Shown here one piece after another: positions 1-11,300 of a stretch of 64,000 bases of DNA (the stretch's first letter is position 1; every line of letters starts with the position of its first letter). The translations under genes and the position numbers were made by a program. The DNA is taken from positions 45,258,180 through 45,322,179 of the forward strand of contig CM055101.1 in NCBI GenBank assembly GCA_029204225.1. Direction: 5' to 3'. Source of the DNA: Diphasiastrum complanatum (lineage: Eukaryota; Streptophyta; Lycopodiopsida; Lycopodiales; Lycopodiaceae). A model generated the notes under the pieces. It made no database searches and had not been told where the DNA came from. It was given only the letters and a program-made list of their open reading frames with translations.

Positions 1-544
1 GATATTCATTGAGTTTGAAATGAATATTGGATTATATGGTACGTAGACCATTTACAAGTCAACGACGTCTCTTCATTTCTCTAACTCTGAGAAAGGTGCT
101 TTTGGAGTGTCTGAAGTTAAAGGGAGAGCTACATATACTGGTGAAAGCCCTTTGGTAAAACCAAAATATGAATGCCATATGTATGTAGGAGATGAGAAGC
201 CTGTGACTACCATGATAACTTATGACCCCGGTGATGAAGTTGTTGAGAAGATAGAAGAGCTATGTGTGGATAATGCGAAACCCGGAGACTCACAATCCTT
301 TGGATGCATGTAATCAACTTGAAAATAGCCTCAACCCGAAGTGGCACGACAACAATCTTAGCAAAGATAATCTAGTGGGGAATGGAGGGCTTGGCCTGGA
401 TCATACGTGCAAGCATCATAACTTGAAGATGGAAAATAATAGTCCAGTTCGTCTCAGGAATGCTTGTACACCAAGCCTCAGTTGCATACATGACTATAGT
501 GAAACAGTGGTGTCAAATAATCTACACTTGCTCGAGGCATCCTG
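1..544. other. Unrecognised stretch with short open frame
   Basis: No family is recognised here. An open plus-strand frame ends with TAA at 311-313 and is open back to about position 60; its last 68 codons are acidic (for example GDEVVEKIEEL). There is no clear start codon, splice pattern or conserved motif. It may be the end of an exon, a transposon remnant or chance. I see nothing else before the LINE remnant that begins near 545. Confidence 0.3.
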
Positions 545-1800
545 AATGTGCTTCCTGAATCAAAACCGCTCAAGACTAACAAGAGAAGCAGCCATGGCGA
601 CATGTTGCATATTGCAAGCGAAGGATGTCCCCAAGTAAGAATAAGAAATTACCACCTCAAGTGGTTGTCCTCCTAAAGTAAACACCTGCTGCTGCATAAA
701 AGTCCTAGAAGTAAGATTTATTGGAAATTTAGGAGTGAATAGATGCCAAGATGAAGCTTTCTCAGCTCCCTTTGCATGATCAACATTTGAACTTGATTGG
801 GTAAAATTTTTTCCCTGAGAATTGCACAAGAATCTTGATCCTAGAATGTCAATAAAATGTCAACTACAACTAGACATCTTTTTGTTTCTCTATCTCTAAT
901 TCTACCTCATACTTCAAACTCTCACTAATAAGCTTACGATCCACAAAAAAGTGAGATCTTTGTCCAGGTATATTTTGATATCCTGCAATTTATATCTCTT
1001 CCCCAACACTTCACAACATTGAGACACTGATTTGAAGTGTATTATGATAAGAGTACCTGAATCATTCTTAGGCTGCCAAGCAAGTTCCATGCCTTTACTA
1101 TGATGCTGAAGATTCTCTTCCAAAAACTTCTTAGCTTCCTTAACATCATCTTGGCAATCTAGAATATCTCTAACACAAACGTTAAGAGCTTTTTGCTCTC
1201 ACATACGGCTCTCAGTGAATGTAGCTGAGATAAACGAAGACGAAGGAATTGTAGGTGGAGGAATAAATGTATTCGAATCTTTAAGTACATCTGCTCACAA
1301 TTGGACAACCGTATGATGTTGTTCTACTTGACTTTCGAGTTGCTGGATTTTGGATGAGGTAGCTATCTGGGAGGATGCTTCACTTTTGATAATTGCAACT
1401 TCTTTCTTGATTGTTGCAATGGACGCGTATCCAGCTTCTGGAGGTGCAATTGCACAGCTTGAATCGTAGATTTATGAGAAGCAAATCTTTGTATGTGATC
1501 ATTAAGGAATTGGAATAGCTGGAGGTGATCAGAAGAAGAGAGGTCAAGGTTAGTGGAGGCAAAAAATACTTCTGGAATGTTGGGAATCAAAGGAAGAGCT
1601 ACAATAGACTCACTATTGCAAAGAATAGGATTTGTTGGAGAGATAGGATCCGCAACAGCCATTGTAGAAGGAGAAGAAGGATCTAGCTGTGAGGACATTG
1701 AAGCAGTGTTGGAAACGGAAATGGATGGCTAAGGAGCAAGGGCGCCAGCCCCTTTGTGACGAGGCATTTTGAATCTGCAGAAGGGCAATGGGCATCAGGC
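545..1800 (-). mobile_element. LINE fossil: ORF1 with RRM domain, plus ORF2 piece
   Basis: Read on the minus strand, the stretch begins at a possible ORF1 start near 1766 (MPRHKGAGALAP, then a stop) and runs through a weak coiled-coil part. Near 1185-950 it gives a typical LINE ORF1 RRM: NVCVRDILDCQDDVKEAKKF, then LIIIHFKSV and KLQDIKIYLDKDLT, the last being the family's hallmark end of the fold. Further on (about 690-620) the frame reads FTLGGQPLEVV and SYSYLGTSF, the segment that follows the reverse transcriptase in LINE ORF2. The endonuclease and RT between them are missing and several stops and frame changes are present, so this is a decayed, internally deleted copy. ORF1 would be an RNA-binding chaperone. 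Confidence 0.6.
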
Positions 1801-2031
1801 ATGCAATGTATCAAAGAAATACTACAATGATGGGATCTAATTACCAACGATGGCTCTGCAAATTAGGTAGCAGCTTCGTAGGGCAATGGAGGACAAGTGC
1901 ATCATTTGCCCATGATTGGACAGTCCAGTTCGAAGTTCAAAGTTCAAAGTCCAAAGCTCAAACGAGTCAATGACATTTAAAAGTTCACATAATTTAAAAA
2001 AAAAAATTCCAGCATAATAACATATGGGATG

Positions 2032-2643
2032 TCAATACAAAATGAGCAATGAGCCGTGTCCATGACTGCAAAATTCATTGGAGGACTCTTCCATCACGGG
2101 AAGTAACCCACTTGCGTATATCCTTCGCTTCTTGAAAAGCTTTTCTTTGTTCCTCATGAGTGTAGTCCCTAGGAAGCGCGTGGCTTCTTCCTGTGTCTCA
2201 TTACTTGTATCAGGTTCAGGTACTCCTCTTACTCCAATGTTTAGGGCTTTAAAATACTTTTGTCCTTTGTTAGATTTCTTGTGATCATGTTGGCCATGGG
2301 GATGTGGCACTTGCAGATTTTCCAACAATGGCTGCCCATGTTTTGATCTCTTTGTTTTGGTCTCTTCTTTGTGCTGTCCTAACTTGCTTTCAAGGTCATG
2401 AATAGTGTCCTCTATTGAGGGTCTCTGATGCATCTCATCATGTCCTTTCTTCAGTGCAGCCATCTCTTCGCATAATTGTATGATTTTAAGGGTCTTTGCT
2501 TCATCCAGTATCTTCAATTCCTGGAGTTCCTTTTTCCCTGTTTTATCCTTTGCCATCAATTGTTGAAATGGCTCCAGCATTAGACTAAATTTGATAAGCA
2601 ATGGACTGGTAGTAGCAGAGTAAATATCTCCTATGTCTTCCAA
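2032..2643 (-). mobile_element. LINE ORF1 fragment (coiled coil and RRM start)
   Basis: A 203-codon minus-strand frame. Residues 25-105 are rich in K, E, L and Q with heptad-like spacing, which suggests a coiled coil used for trimer formation. At about residues 133-160 it reads ALNIGVRGVPEP and EEATRFLGTTL, matching the first strand and helix of the LINE ORF1 RRM fold. After that the match is lost, so the 3' part is truncated or replaced. It is a separate copy from the one at 545-1800 because both contain this RRM start. No ORF2 follows it directly. Confidence 0.5.
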
Positions 2644-2649
2644 ATTCTT

Positions 2650-3298
2650 GCCTTCAAGAAGAGTGAATTACATACAATTTATCTTCCTTCAAGGATAAGA
2701 GAGTCATTACCTCCTTCAGCCTTCAAGAATGCTAGGGAAGCTGAGCCTATATGTGGCAGCTGTCAAGAGGAGGGTAGGTGACTGGTGGCAGCTTATAAGA
2801 GGAGCACAAGGCCCAGGAGGTCCTGGCTGGTGGTAGCCTTGAAGAAATGCTAAATCTTCAGCCAACGATTTCCAAGGGCAGCGTTCATGAGCAGAAAATC
2901 GCCTTCCAGACAGTCTTACTGCCTTTCAGCCATTTACATAGCAGGCAAATCTCAGTTTCTGCTGGCTAGGACCAGGCCAAATGATATGCTTGCAAAAGGT
3001 TTTGGCATATGAGTAAGAAAATTCGCTCGCCTGCAGATCTGAAACCTCAAAGATTGGTTCAACAAAGAAATAACCACACTTTTTTGTAGCAGCAGTCTGT
3101 AAGCAACATTCCAACCAATGACATTGGCTTCAGGGCAGCCAATGATCTGAGCTTCAAGGAGTAATGGGGACAGCTATTTCTCCTTCAATGGTGGCAGTGA
3201 TGGATGGTAGCAATCCTCATAGGCAACGAGTTCACCTAGCAGCAATTTTCATAAAGGGTGTGGCTACTATCATGAGGAGTTCATGTAGGGCACAGCTA

Positions 3299-3299
<1 letters not shown>
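2650..3299. other. No gene seen
   Basis: Short frames only. The minus-strand frame at 3114-2926 resembles nothing I recognise. The stretch repeats CTTCAAG-like words near 2655, 2689 and 2720, possibly the 5' region of the adjacent LINE. Confidence 0.4.
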
Positions 3300-3336
<37 letters not shown>

Positions 3337-3340
3337 ATAT
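3300..3340. repeat. (TA)n microsatellite hosting a MITE
   Basis: About 34 bases of nearly pure alternating TA followed by TCTATAT. A matching TA-rich stretch resumes at 3706-3724, on the other side of the GC-rich element, so the element appears to have inserted into one TA tract. Confidence 0.85.
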
Positions 3341-3705
3341 CTAAGGAAGCGGATGGCGGACGTGGACGCGCGTCCGCATCCGGACGTGTCTGATTTAAAA
3401 AAAAAATAAAAAAAAAAAATAGACCCGTCCGACCCCATGTCCGGGGGTCGGACGCGTCCGGGTCCGGACGCTGGACGTGGACGCGGACGCGGGCAAAACG
3501 GCCGGACCCTCATGTCTGATATATATATAACAGGGATGCGCGTCCGGGGGCTTTTGGCCATTTTTGCACCCGCGCACGGCGCCCGGGCTCGTCTAAATAC
3601 ACTAAAAAATATTAAAAAAAAAAAATGTTCACCCACCCTGGACGCGCCCACCCATGGACGCACCCGGGCGCAGACGTGCATCTGCGCCTGGGGTCCCCTA
3701 CCTTA
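3341..3705. mobile_element. GC-rich MITE-like element in (TA)n
   Basis: A sharply GC-rich block of about 365 bases sits inside a TA tract. Its left end reads CTAAGGAAGCGGA and its right end, reverse complemented, reads CTAAGGTAGGGGACCC, so it has imperfect terminal inverted repeats. The interior is full of GGACGCG/CGCGTCC words and two poly-A runs. A second copy of the end, CTAAGGAAGCGGACCCTGGG, occurs at 61947, again directly after a TA tract. No transposase is encoded; frames found across it on both strands are products of the GC-rich palindromic sequence. Superfamily unknown. Confidence 0.65.
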
Positions 3706-3739
3706 GATATATCTATATATATATTTAAACTTATGTACT

Positions 3740-4345
3740 CTTTTGTATGCATGGGTGAGGGACCCATGCATCCTTCTCCCTCATCTGAGCCTCATCTGCT
3801 TCTTCCTCCTCGATCTCGCTTGGACATTGGCTGGCCACATGCCCAAAACCGCTGCAGTTCCAACATTTGATGCCTTTGTGCTTGGATGGGTAGGTCTTTG
3901 AGTGATTCTTCCTATCACTCCTTGGCTGATTTCGTCTCCTTGTTGCTGGTTTTTGCTTGTTCTTTGCAAAACAAGCTTGCTCAGTACTTGAAGATCCATT
4001 TTGCAAGCCAGACTTTGTTTTCAGGTCAAGCAAAGTGCTGACCATAGAACTCCATGACTCTCCATGCTTGGTAGCTCAGCATCTCAACTGTGCTTGCCCA
4101 CAATTTGGACAGAGATTTGTATAGCTTCAGCTTCTTTTGGCTTCTCTTGAGAGCAGAAGTTTCACTCAGCTCCGCTAATTGGCCGAACAGGTCCTCCATC
4201 TTGGTAAGATGGTCTTGAAGGCTTTCTCCTTCAATGAATTTCAGCTCATCTAGAGCAACTTCCAGGCGCAAGGCATCCTTTTCTGATTTCTGCCCATAAG
4301 TGGCTTGCAAGGCTTCCATGAGATCCTTGCTATGAGTCATGTGCA
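3740..4345 (-). mobile_element. Ty1/copia gag fossil
   Basis: On the minus strand this reads as a copia-type gag: DLMEALQATYG, then LDELKFIEGESLQDHLTKM and further on a zinc knuckle CWNCSGFGHVASQC (CX2CX4HX4C, about 3880-3840). Parts seen: gag helical domain and nucleocapsid knuckle only. No LTR, protease or polymerase was recognised next to it. The element is broken in several places and looks old. It lies in the region upstream of the phospholipase exons and probably inside one of that gene's introns. Confidence 0.7.
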
Positions 4346-4384
4346 TGCATACACTTTTTTTGAACTGAAAATTCAAATAAAGAG

Positions 4385-4435
4385 GATGCATGTATGGGGA
4401 GGAGGATGCATGGCCCTCCTCCCCATGCATGCATC
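4385..4435. repeat. Near-perfect inverted repeat (hairpin)
   Basis: Arms at 4385-4403 and 4417-4435 are 19 bases each, with one mismatch by eye, and a 13-base spacer. The arms centre on GATGCATG and GGGGAGGA. A smaller palindrome with the same GCATGGGT/ACCCATGC core lies near 3748-3772. Such foldbacks may mark a small non-autonomous insertion within the gag fossil. Confidence 0.7.
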
Positions 4436-4870
4436 TAAAGGGCCCACAGCCCACTCCAAATTCAAAATTCAAATTACCCTCCTTCCTCCATCCATGCTCC
4501 TCCTCCTCCCATGTATCCATAGCTGGTCTCTCTGGATCGCAAGTCGCGAGGAATGGGTGTGATCAAGATGGTCTCTCTCTCTCTGGATCGCGAGGAAGGG
4601 GTGTGGATCACGACTGTGGTGGCAAGCAGGCGCGGCTCTCTCCCATGTATCATCTCTCTCTCTCTCTCTGCTCCATCGGGCCAGTTAATGCTGCTGTTTT
4701 TTCCCCTCCATCCGCAACTATTCCATCATCCGCCCCCGAGGTTTGCAAAGGGAGAAGATGTTCCCAATGGTGGGCTTATAGCTGAAGAGTTGACAGAAAC
4801 GAGGTCCGAATGTTAATGCCAGGATTGTGCAAAGCAAAGGTAGGTGCGATGGTGCAACTTCTTCTCTACA
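4436..4870. other. TC-rich stretch without gene
   Basis: Contains TCTCTCTC runs at about 4576-4586 and 4651-4667 and the word CTCTGGATCGC twice (about 4529 and 4580). The short plus-strand frames here are low-complexity. No coding signal is recognised. Confidence 0.5.
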
Positions 4871-4874
4871 CTTC

Positions 4875-5165
4875 TCTCGAGGGTGAGTGTCTTAATTTTT
4901 CGAGGTATTTCGAGGGTAAGTGTCAATTTTTTGAGGTATTTCGAGGAACGTTTCGAGGTATTTTTGAGGTACATTTTGAGGTATTGTCGAGGTACATTTT
5001 GAGTTACTTTTGAGGGTGAGTGTCTCAATTTTTCGAGGTATTTTGAGGAATGTTTCGAGGGTGAGTGTATATTTTTCGAGGTATTTCGAGGGTGAGTGTC
5101 GTATTTTTGAGGTTCTTCAAGGATCATTTCGAGGTATTGACTCTCGAAATTTTCGAGACTCGAAA
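4875..5165. repeat. Degenerate tandem repeat based on TTTCGAGG(TA)
   Basis: The words TTTCGAGGTATT, TTTCGAGGGTGAGTGT and TTTTGAGGTA recur about fifteen times, in an irregular order of 10-16 base units with a longer unit of about 25-35 bases (GAGGGTGAGTGTC and so on). It ends about 220 bases before the first visible phospholipase exon, so it is probably intronic. The many frames through it are repeat products, not genes. Confidence 0.75.
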
Positions 5166-5388
5166 CTCGAATTTTTGGAGTGTCTCCAAATCTTTGAGAC
5201 AATTTGTGGAGATTTTCTCGTCATTTCTAGCTACCAAACCACAAAAAAAGGACCAAAAAATTCTTGCAGCTTTCTGGCAGCTCTCAAAGTTAATAATTAT
5301 AGCGCTGCTTTTTTATTATTATCAAATAACAAATTTATCGAGTGAATGTTTTAAACACTTTTATTTGCGCTACTTTTCTTTCTACCAG

Positions 5389-8300
5389 GCGAGAATGAGT
5401 ATTTGCGGCGTGCAGTAAAAGGGCGCCCATTAGCAAAACAAGGACTTCGTATTTTGTCAATGGATGGTGGAGGCATGAGAGGGTTGGCAACAGTTCAGAT
5501 GCTGAGAAGTCTTGAGCAAGGGACCGGAAGACGAATTCATGAATCGTTTGATCTTATATGTGGTACATCAACTGGTGGGATGCTCGCTGTTGCCCTTGGA
5601 ATCAAGCGAATGACCCTTGATCAGTGTGAAGAAATCTACAAGACTTTAGGTGTGGACATGGAAATTCTTTGATTGTGAAGGGCTTCGATGTAATTTGTAC
5701 AAAACAAATGCTAAACTTTTGTAAGGTTTGGTACTAAGACCTGAAATCACTATATACAGGAAAATTGGTTTTTTCTGAGCCTGTTCCCAGAGATAATGAA
5801 GCAGCAACATGGAGGGAAAAGTTGGATCAATTGTACAAGAGTTCTTCGCAGAACTTCCGAGTTGTAGTTCATGGATCCAAGGCAGGAGCCAAACCTCTGT
5901 TTCACAAAATAAGACTTTTTTGTTTGTAGTGATGGTTACACTTAAAACATTCATTGATAAATTCTGTTAAGATTCCTGCATCCTTTACCATTGACTTGCT
6001 GATGTATTCATCATAGTTTTGACTCTCTTCTGCTTGTTTTAATCTGGCACTTCGGTACATTGTAGCATAATGCAGATCAATTTGAGCGCCTCTTAAGAGA
6101 CGTGTGTTCAGATGAGGATGGAGATTTATTGATAGATACTGCTGTGAAGGGGGGCCCAAAGGTCTTTGTGGTTTCATCACTTGTCAGTGTTACCCCTGCA
6201 CAACCTTTTGTGTTCAGAAACTATCAGGTACTCAGTAATAAGTTTCTGAGCTTTAGTTGCTAGGAATGTTACAATTTACGTATGAAGTTTGTGCTGGAGT
6301 CTTAGTGAAAGCATTTTATTTGAATTTTACATAGAAGTAGTTTTGCAGATGTAATAAAGAATTATAATACAACGCAGTTTCAGCCCCTAAACTGATGGCA
6401 ATAATTATACTTAAGAAATGGCATGCATGAAAAGGCAAATATGATAACCACACTTGAGCTCTATCGTAAAGAGAAGCGATATAACTTGTATGAGATGCAC
6501 ATTATTATTTTCCGTCTTGTAAGCCTTTTGTGTATGTAGTTATGTGACCCATCCAGCTTTAGCATTGTGTGAATCAAAATGGTGATTTTTGTAAGGGTCA
6601 ACTAAAAATTAGCAAGATCTTTGCTGTCATGTAATGATGGTTTCTGGGAGAACAGAAAAATTAGAGTGATCAGAGTCTTTGTTGGTTGTGGTCAGCATGC
6701 AGAACTGAATGTCTGTGTTTGGAAGTTTAGAGTTAGTTTGTACGCTTTTACATTCCAGAATTATAACCTTGTATCAAACCTTGTTTGCTTTTCAGTACCC
6801 CGCTGGAACTCCTGAGGCGATTCCTTGGACGTCTGAGGGGCCAGCAGTTTCTGTGTCTGGAACTCCTGCGACTGCAGCTCCTTTAGTCACTCAAGTTGGG
6901 CCGAAGAGAAGCGCGTTCATAGGTAGCTGCAAACACCGAATTTGGGAGGCCATAAGAGCCTCTTCTGCTGCTCCTTACTACCTTGACGATTTCTCCATAG
7001 GTATGAGCACATGCGAGCATAGAAAAAGGTGACTTTCATTTATCGTTGAGGATAAGCTGGTAGCGATAGGCTTGTTGCTGATACAGGATTCCATAAGCTT
7101 TTTTTTAAGAATGTTGTACGATGATTGATCAATACATACTGATCGTTAAAAGCAGTGATATAACTGTAGAAAATAGTGCAGATTTGTTGTGTTTTGAACA
7201 ATAGCCAATAAATGTCATGCAAATAGGTGACTATTGATGTGCCCTCATGTGGCAGACAATAATCGTTGGCAGGATGGTGCAATTGTAGCAAATAACCCTA
7301 CTTTGATTGCTGTTCGAGAGGCTCAACTACTGTGGCCAGATACTCAGATTGCATGCTTGGTCTCGGTTGGATGTGGAAATCTTCCATCCAAGGTCTTATT
7401 TGTTTCCTCACTCGTGTCTTTGCAAGCGAATGATTTTTTTCTTGTATAGGTACTCATATTTCTGTGTAGTGCACTTTCCACATTAGACTTTGTCGAGTTA
7501 TTGATGAGCACAGAACAATAAGAAGTAACGTGAACTGCATTGGAGGATTCATGCTACTCGGGTTAAGCAGAGCAGTAGTAAGAGTGATGTTGAATGGTTA
7601 ATAAGAACTTTGTCACGCAAACGAAATGCTAGGTTGAATGAGGTTAACTGTCTGTTGTATCAGCTCAGAGGAAAGGGAGGCTGGCGATATCTGGACACAG
7701 GGCAAGTACTGATTGAAAGCGCTTGCTCAGTTGAACGTGTAGAGGAGGCACTTGATACCCTACTCCCAATGCTACCTGATATACAATATTTTCGCTTCAA
7801 TCCTGGTATGACTGATTTATGCAGCTGAGTAGAGGTTTGATTTTTAAACTTGAAAACAAATTATCTGTGTTTGCTACCTTGATAGAAGTCACTGTACTTT
7901 TTATATGATGCTTTATCTGTTTGGTAATTTACGAGGTAAAGACTCCAACAATGACTTCTTTTGCAGTTGATGAGAGATGCGGTATGGAGCTGGATGAAAC
8001 AGACCAAGCAGTCTGGCTGAAACTTGAAGCCGCAACACAAGAGTATGTAGAGGCTAATACTGTAGCCTTCCAAGCTGCTTGTGAGCAACTAATGCCTCTC
8101 TTGCAGGAGGAGGATGCTTGGTCTGAAAGGTCAAAAGCTGGCCGAGTACCAGGCCGAAATCGACCTGCTAACAAGAGTACGACTGTGCTGTTTAGTTGTT
8201 CTAATTTTTGTAAGCAATGTTTTGATTTTTGAGGCCTGTATGCACCAATGTTGTTACTTTGTGGAACTTGTGCCTTTTTGGATTGCCTCAAGTCAACCGT

Positions 8301-11300
8301 GTTTGGTTTTTTGTAGCAGGATGGGAGGAGACCTTCTTAGGATTAGGGCGAAGACGGCGTGTTTTCTTGATTGAGGCAAGTCAAAGTCCGGAGCTTCTAA
8401 AGCCATTTCACCATACCCGTTCCTTGGAAGCTTTTTGTGCTCGTCATAGCATCAAGCTGGAAACGTTTAGTGGCATCTCAGGAGCATTGCATCCTACGAG
8501 TTCGACAATCACTCCTTTCGCTTCTCCATTACTCACTGGAAGTATTCCTGCAAGCCCTTTACCTTTTAGTCCCGAGCTGGGACCACAAGCATTAGGACGA
8601 AGCGATGTGGTACCCCCCCTGAGTCTAGATGGCCTTCAAAACCAGGCACCAGTGGCTAAAGCAACGAGTTCACCTCCGAGCTCTCCAACATCTGTACCTC
8701 ATCAGTTGCTAGGACCAGTGTTAGCACTCCATGAGAAGATGCAAAGTTCTCCCCATGTGGGAGTTGTGCATTTTGCTCTTCACAGCGATGCAACAGGATT
8801 GACCTTAAGGTTCGCGCTAGTTTCTTTTGTGCCTTTAGACTTCAGCACTGGAAAATGAATTTATGCATCATCAATAATTCCGATTTTCATGCAGCTGGCG
8901 GAATGATGTGTTTGCTGTGGCTGAGCCTGGTGAATTGGCAGAGGAATTTCTGAAAAGCGTCATGGAAAGTATTCGCTTTTGTACAAGGAGTCGTACAAAA
9001 AAAAGAACACCTTTTCAGAGGATATCGAGCCTTTTGGACTTGGTCGCTGAGCATCCACGCTTTGTCTGGAAGGGTGCTCTTCACCGCTTCGTAGGCCGCC
9101 ATACACAGGTCAATTTTTATCATATATCTGACTTCTCCTCTTAAGCATGTGTTCCTTTTGTAGCAAGTTATTCAAAATTTCGTCCTCAGTAAAGTTCCAT
9201 GGCAGCTGAGGAGCTTGAAGGGTCAGTCATATTTGCTCAGAATGGAAGCATATAAGACAAGGGTGTTCAGTCATAAGCGTTACATTCTGTTTTGCAGGTT
9301 TTGCTGGATGGCCAAGAGGTTGGGGCTTACCTTTTTAGGAGGACCTTAGCAGCTTCTCATCTCACTCCTGAGGATGTCAGATGGATGGTAAGTGGATTCT
9401 TGTGCTAAAAAATCTTCTGGCAGAACGTGAGTTTCTTGTTTCAGCTGATAGGATATTCGATAAAAATTTTCTTATCCGAACCTGCCACATTAAACCTTTG
9501 CCAGACCATGTCTCCTGTAAACTTTGACTTCTTGAATCCATCCTTATGTTAAAGGCAAAGACCGATGTCAAGACAATCACAAGATGTTGAGCATTTGTGA
9601 TGTCCCCCCAAGAACGCACTTTTTAGATGAAGTATTAGCTCATACCATAAATAGGGGCATGGTTAATGTTTTAGAACGTCCTTGACACAAGCCTGCACCA
9701 TATGTGCCAATCTTCCTAAATTCTTTTGGGGTGATTGATATGTGCTAATTATCAATGCAAGTAGGTAGCTGATTGCACTGTTGGATGGTAAGACTCCATT
9801 TGAAGCTCTTTTTGGTAGGAGGCCGAGTGTCAAGTTTTTTTGAAATCTTTGGTTGTACTTGCTATGTCAACATCATACTTGATGATAGGACTAAAGAAGA
9901 GCCTTGATGATAGGACTAAAGAAGAACCTTGATCTAAGAAGGGCATTTTTCTTGGCCTTCGTTAAGTTAGTAGAGCTTTCAAAATATACATTCCCTTAAA
10001 ATGAAAGATGACCATAAGTAGGGATGTGATATTTGAGGAAAGAAATGTACTGCCAAAGCTTGATCTTGATGATGTTGGTTCTAACATTCTTGATGATGTG
10101 ATGGATCTTTGGATAAATATGTTGTAGATGCCTCTACAAGTCATTAGTAAGGAACCTGGTGACAATTTGTGTTGGACTTTGAGAAAATCATGAAAAATAA
10201 TTTGCAAAACATGAAAATTAATTCACTTGGGCCCATTTTGGAACAAAATATCAAGGTAGAAAATGCAAACCATGCTGCTCAGAATCAAAGTGCTCGTTGT
10301 TCTAGTTTCCAAATTTATAGAATAACATTTTTTTCTATTGTACCTTGTTCAATAACATACCACTTTTTTTAGCTTTGCTTGGCACATGTCCCTCTAATGC
10401 TTCACTAGGCCATACACAACCAAAACCTACAACTTAAAATGCCTCTATGCTTTAAGCAGTTCTTGTCTCATGCAGAAAGATCTCTGTTTGTTGGCTGTGT
10501 GAGGCAAAGGAAAAATTCTCATTCAGGAAAAAAATTATTAGAGAGAATTGTCAGTTGCTTATGCCAACATGAGTATTTATAAGCAGGTGGATTTATCTTT
10601 CTTCTTTTGCTATTTATGTGATTTTTACTTGCATATTGCCTACAGAATTAGACACGGTACAGATGGTTTGTGCTTGGTATATTACTATACATCTACGTGG
10701 AAAAAAGTTGGATCTGTGTGTTTGTCTAGATATGCAGGTTCTCTTTGGCAGTTAAGTTTTCTCATGCAGGTGATATGTCTAAGTGATCTAGTGTGCGTTT
10801 TTTGCCTCTGCAAGAATCAGCTTTGTATTTCTGGGTGAAATGCACTGCTTGGTCCTCATTGTTGTACATATCAAAGAGACTTGGTTTCCTTTTAGTAGAT
10901 ATTGTTACCTGAGAGGATGTTGGCTACACTATATTGATGCGTCTAGCAGTATTGTTTTGCTCTGACAATTGATGGTGTTCCTATCAGCTCGATAGTCAAG
11001 TGGTTTTTACCTGTTTCCTGTCATTGCCTACATGGGATGAGGCTTTTATGCTCCACGCTCCATGGGCTGTTGGTTTCCTTTTCCATTCCTATCTAAGTTG
11101 GCACCTTCTTAATGTGAGGGTTTTTTGAACTAAAGTTTTTTTGCCGAAACATTGACACAGGAATTATTCTTTAATTAGCATACTAAGAATTTTTAATGAG
11201 ATTTCAAAAGGATTCACATGGAACACTTAATTAAATGTCATAATTGATGGGTTTTGGAGTTGTAAATAAGTGGATTCCTATTACTCTGTCACAACTTTTC

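Noticed and set aside
3232-3706. Long frames on both strands over the GC-rich block near 3400-3700
   Set aside because: They cross poly-A runs, a TA microsatellite and palindromic GGACGCG words; opposite-strand frames of equal length in a MITE are composition artefacts.
4875-5165. CRISPR-like repeat array
   Set aside because: Repeat words are short and irregular with no constant spacer length, and the context is a plant nuclear intron.
8229-8858. A separate 209-codon gene
   Set aside because: It is exon 8 of pPLAI (8320-8809) with read-through into the flanking introns; the splice sites and conserved junctions are clear.
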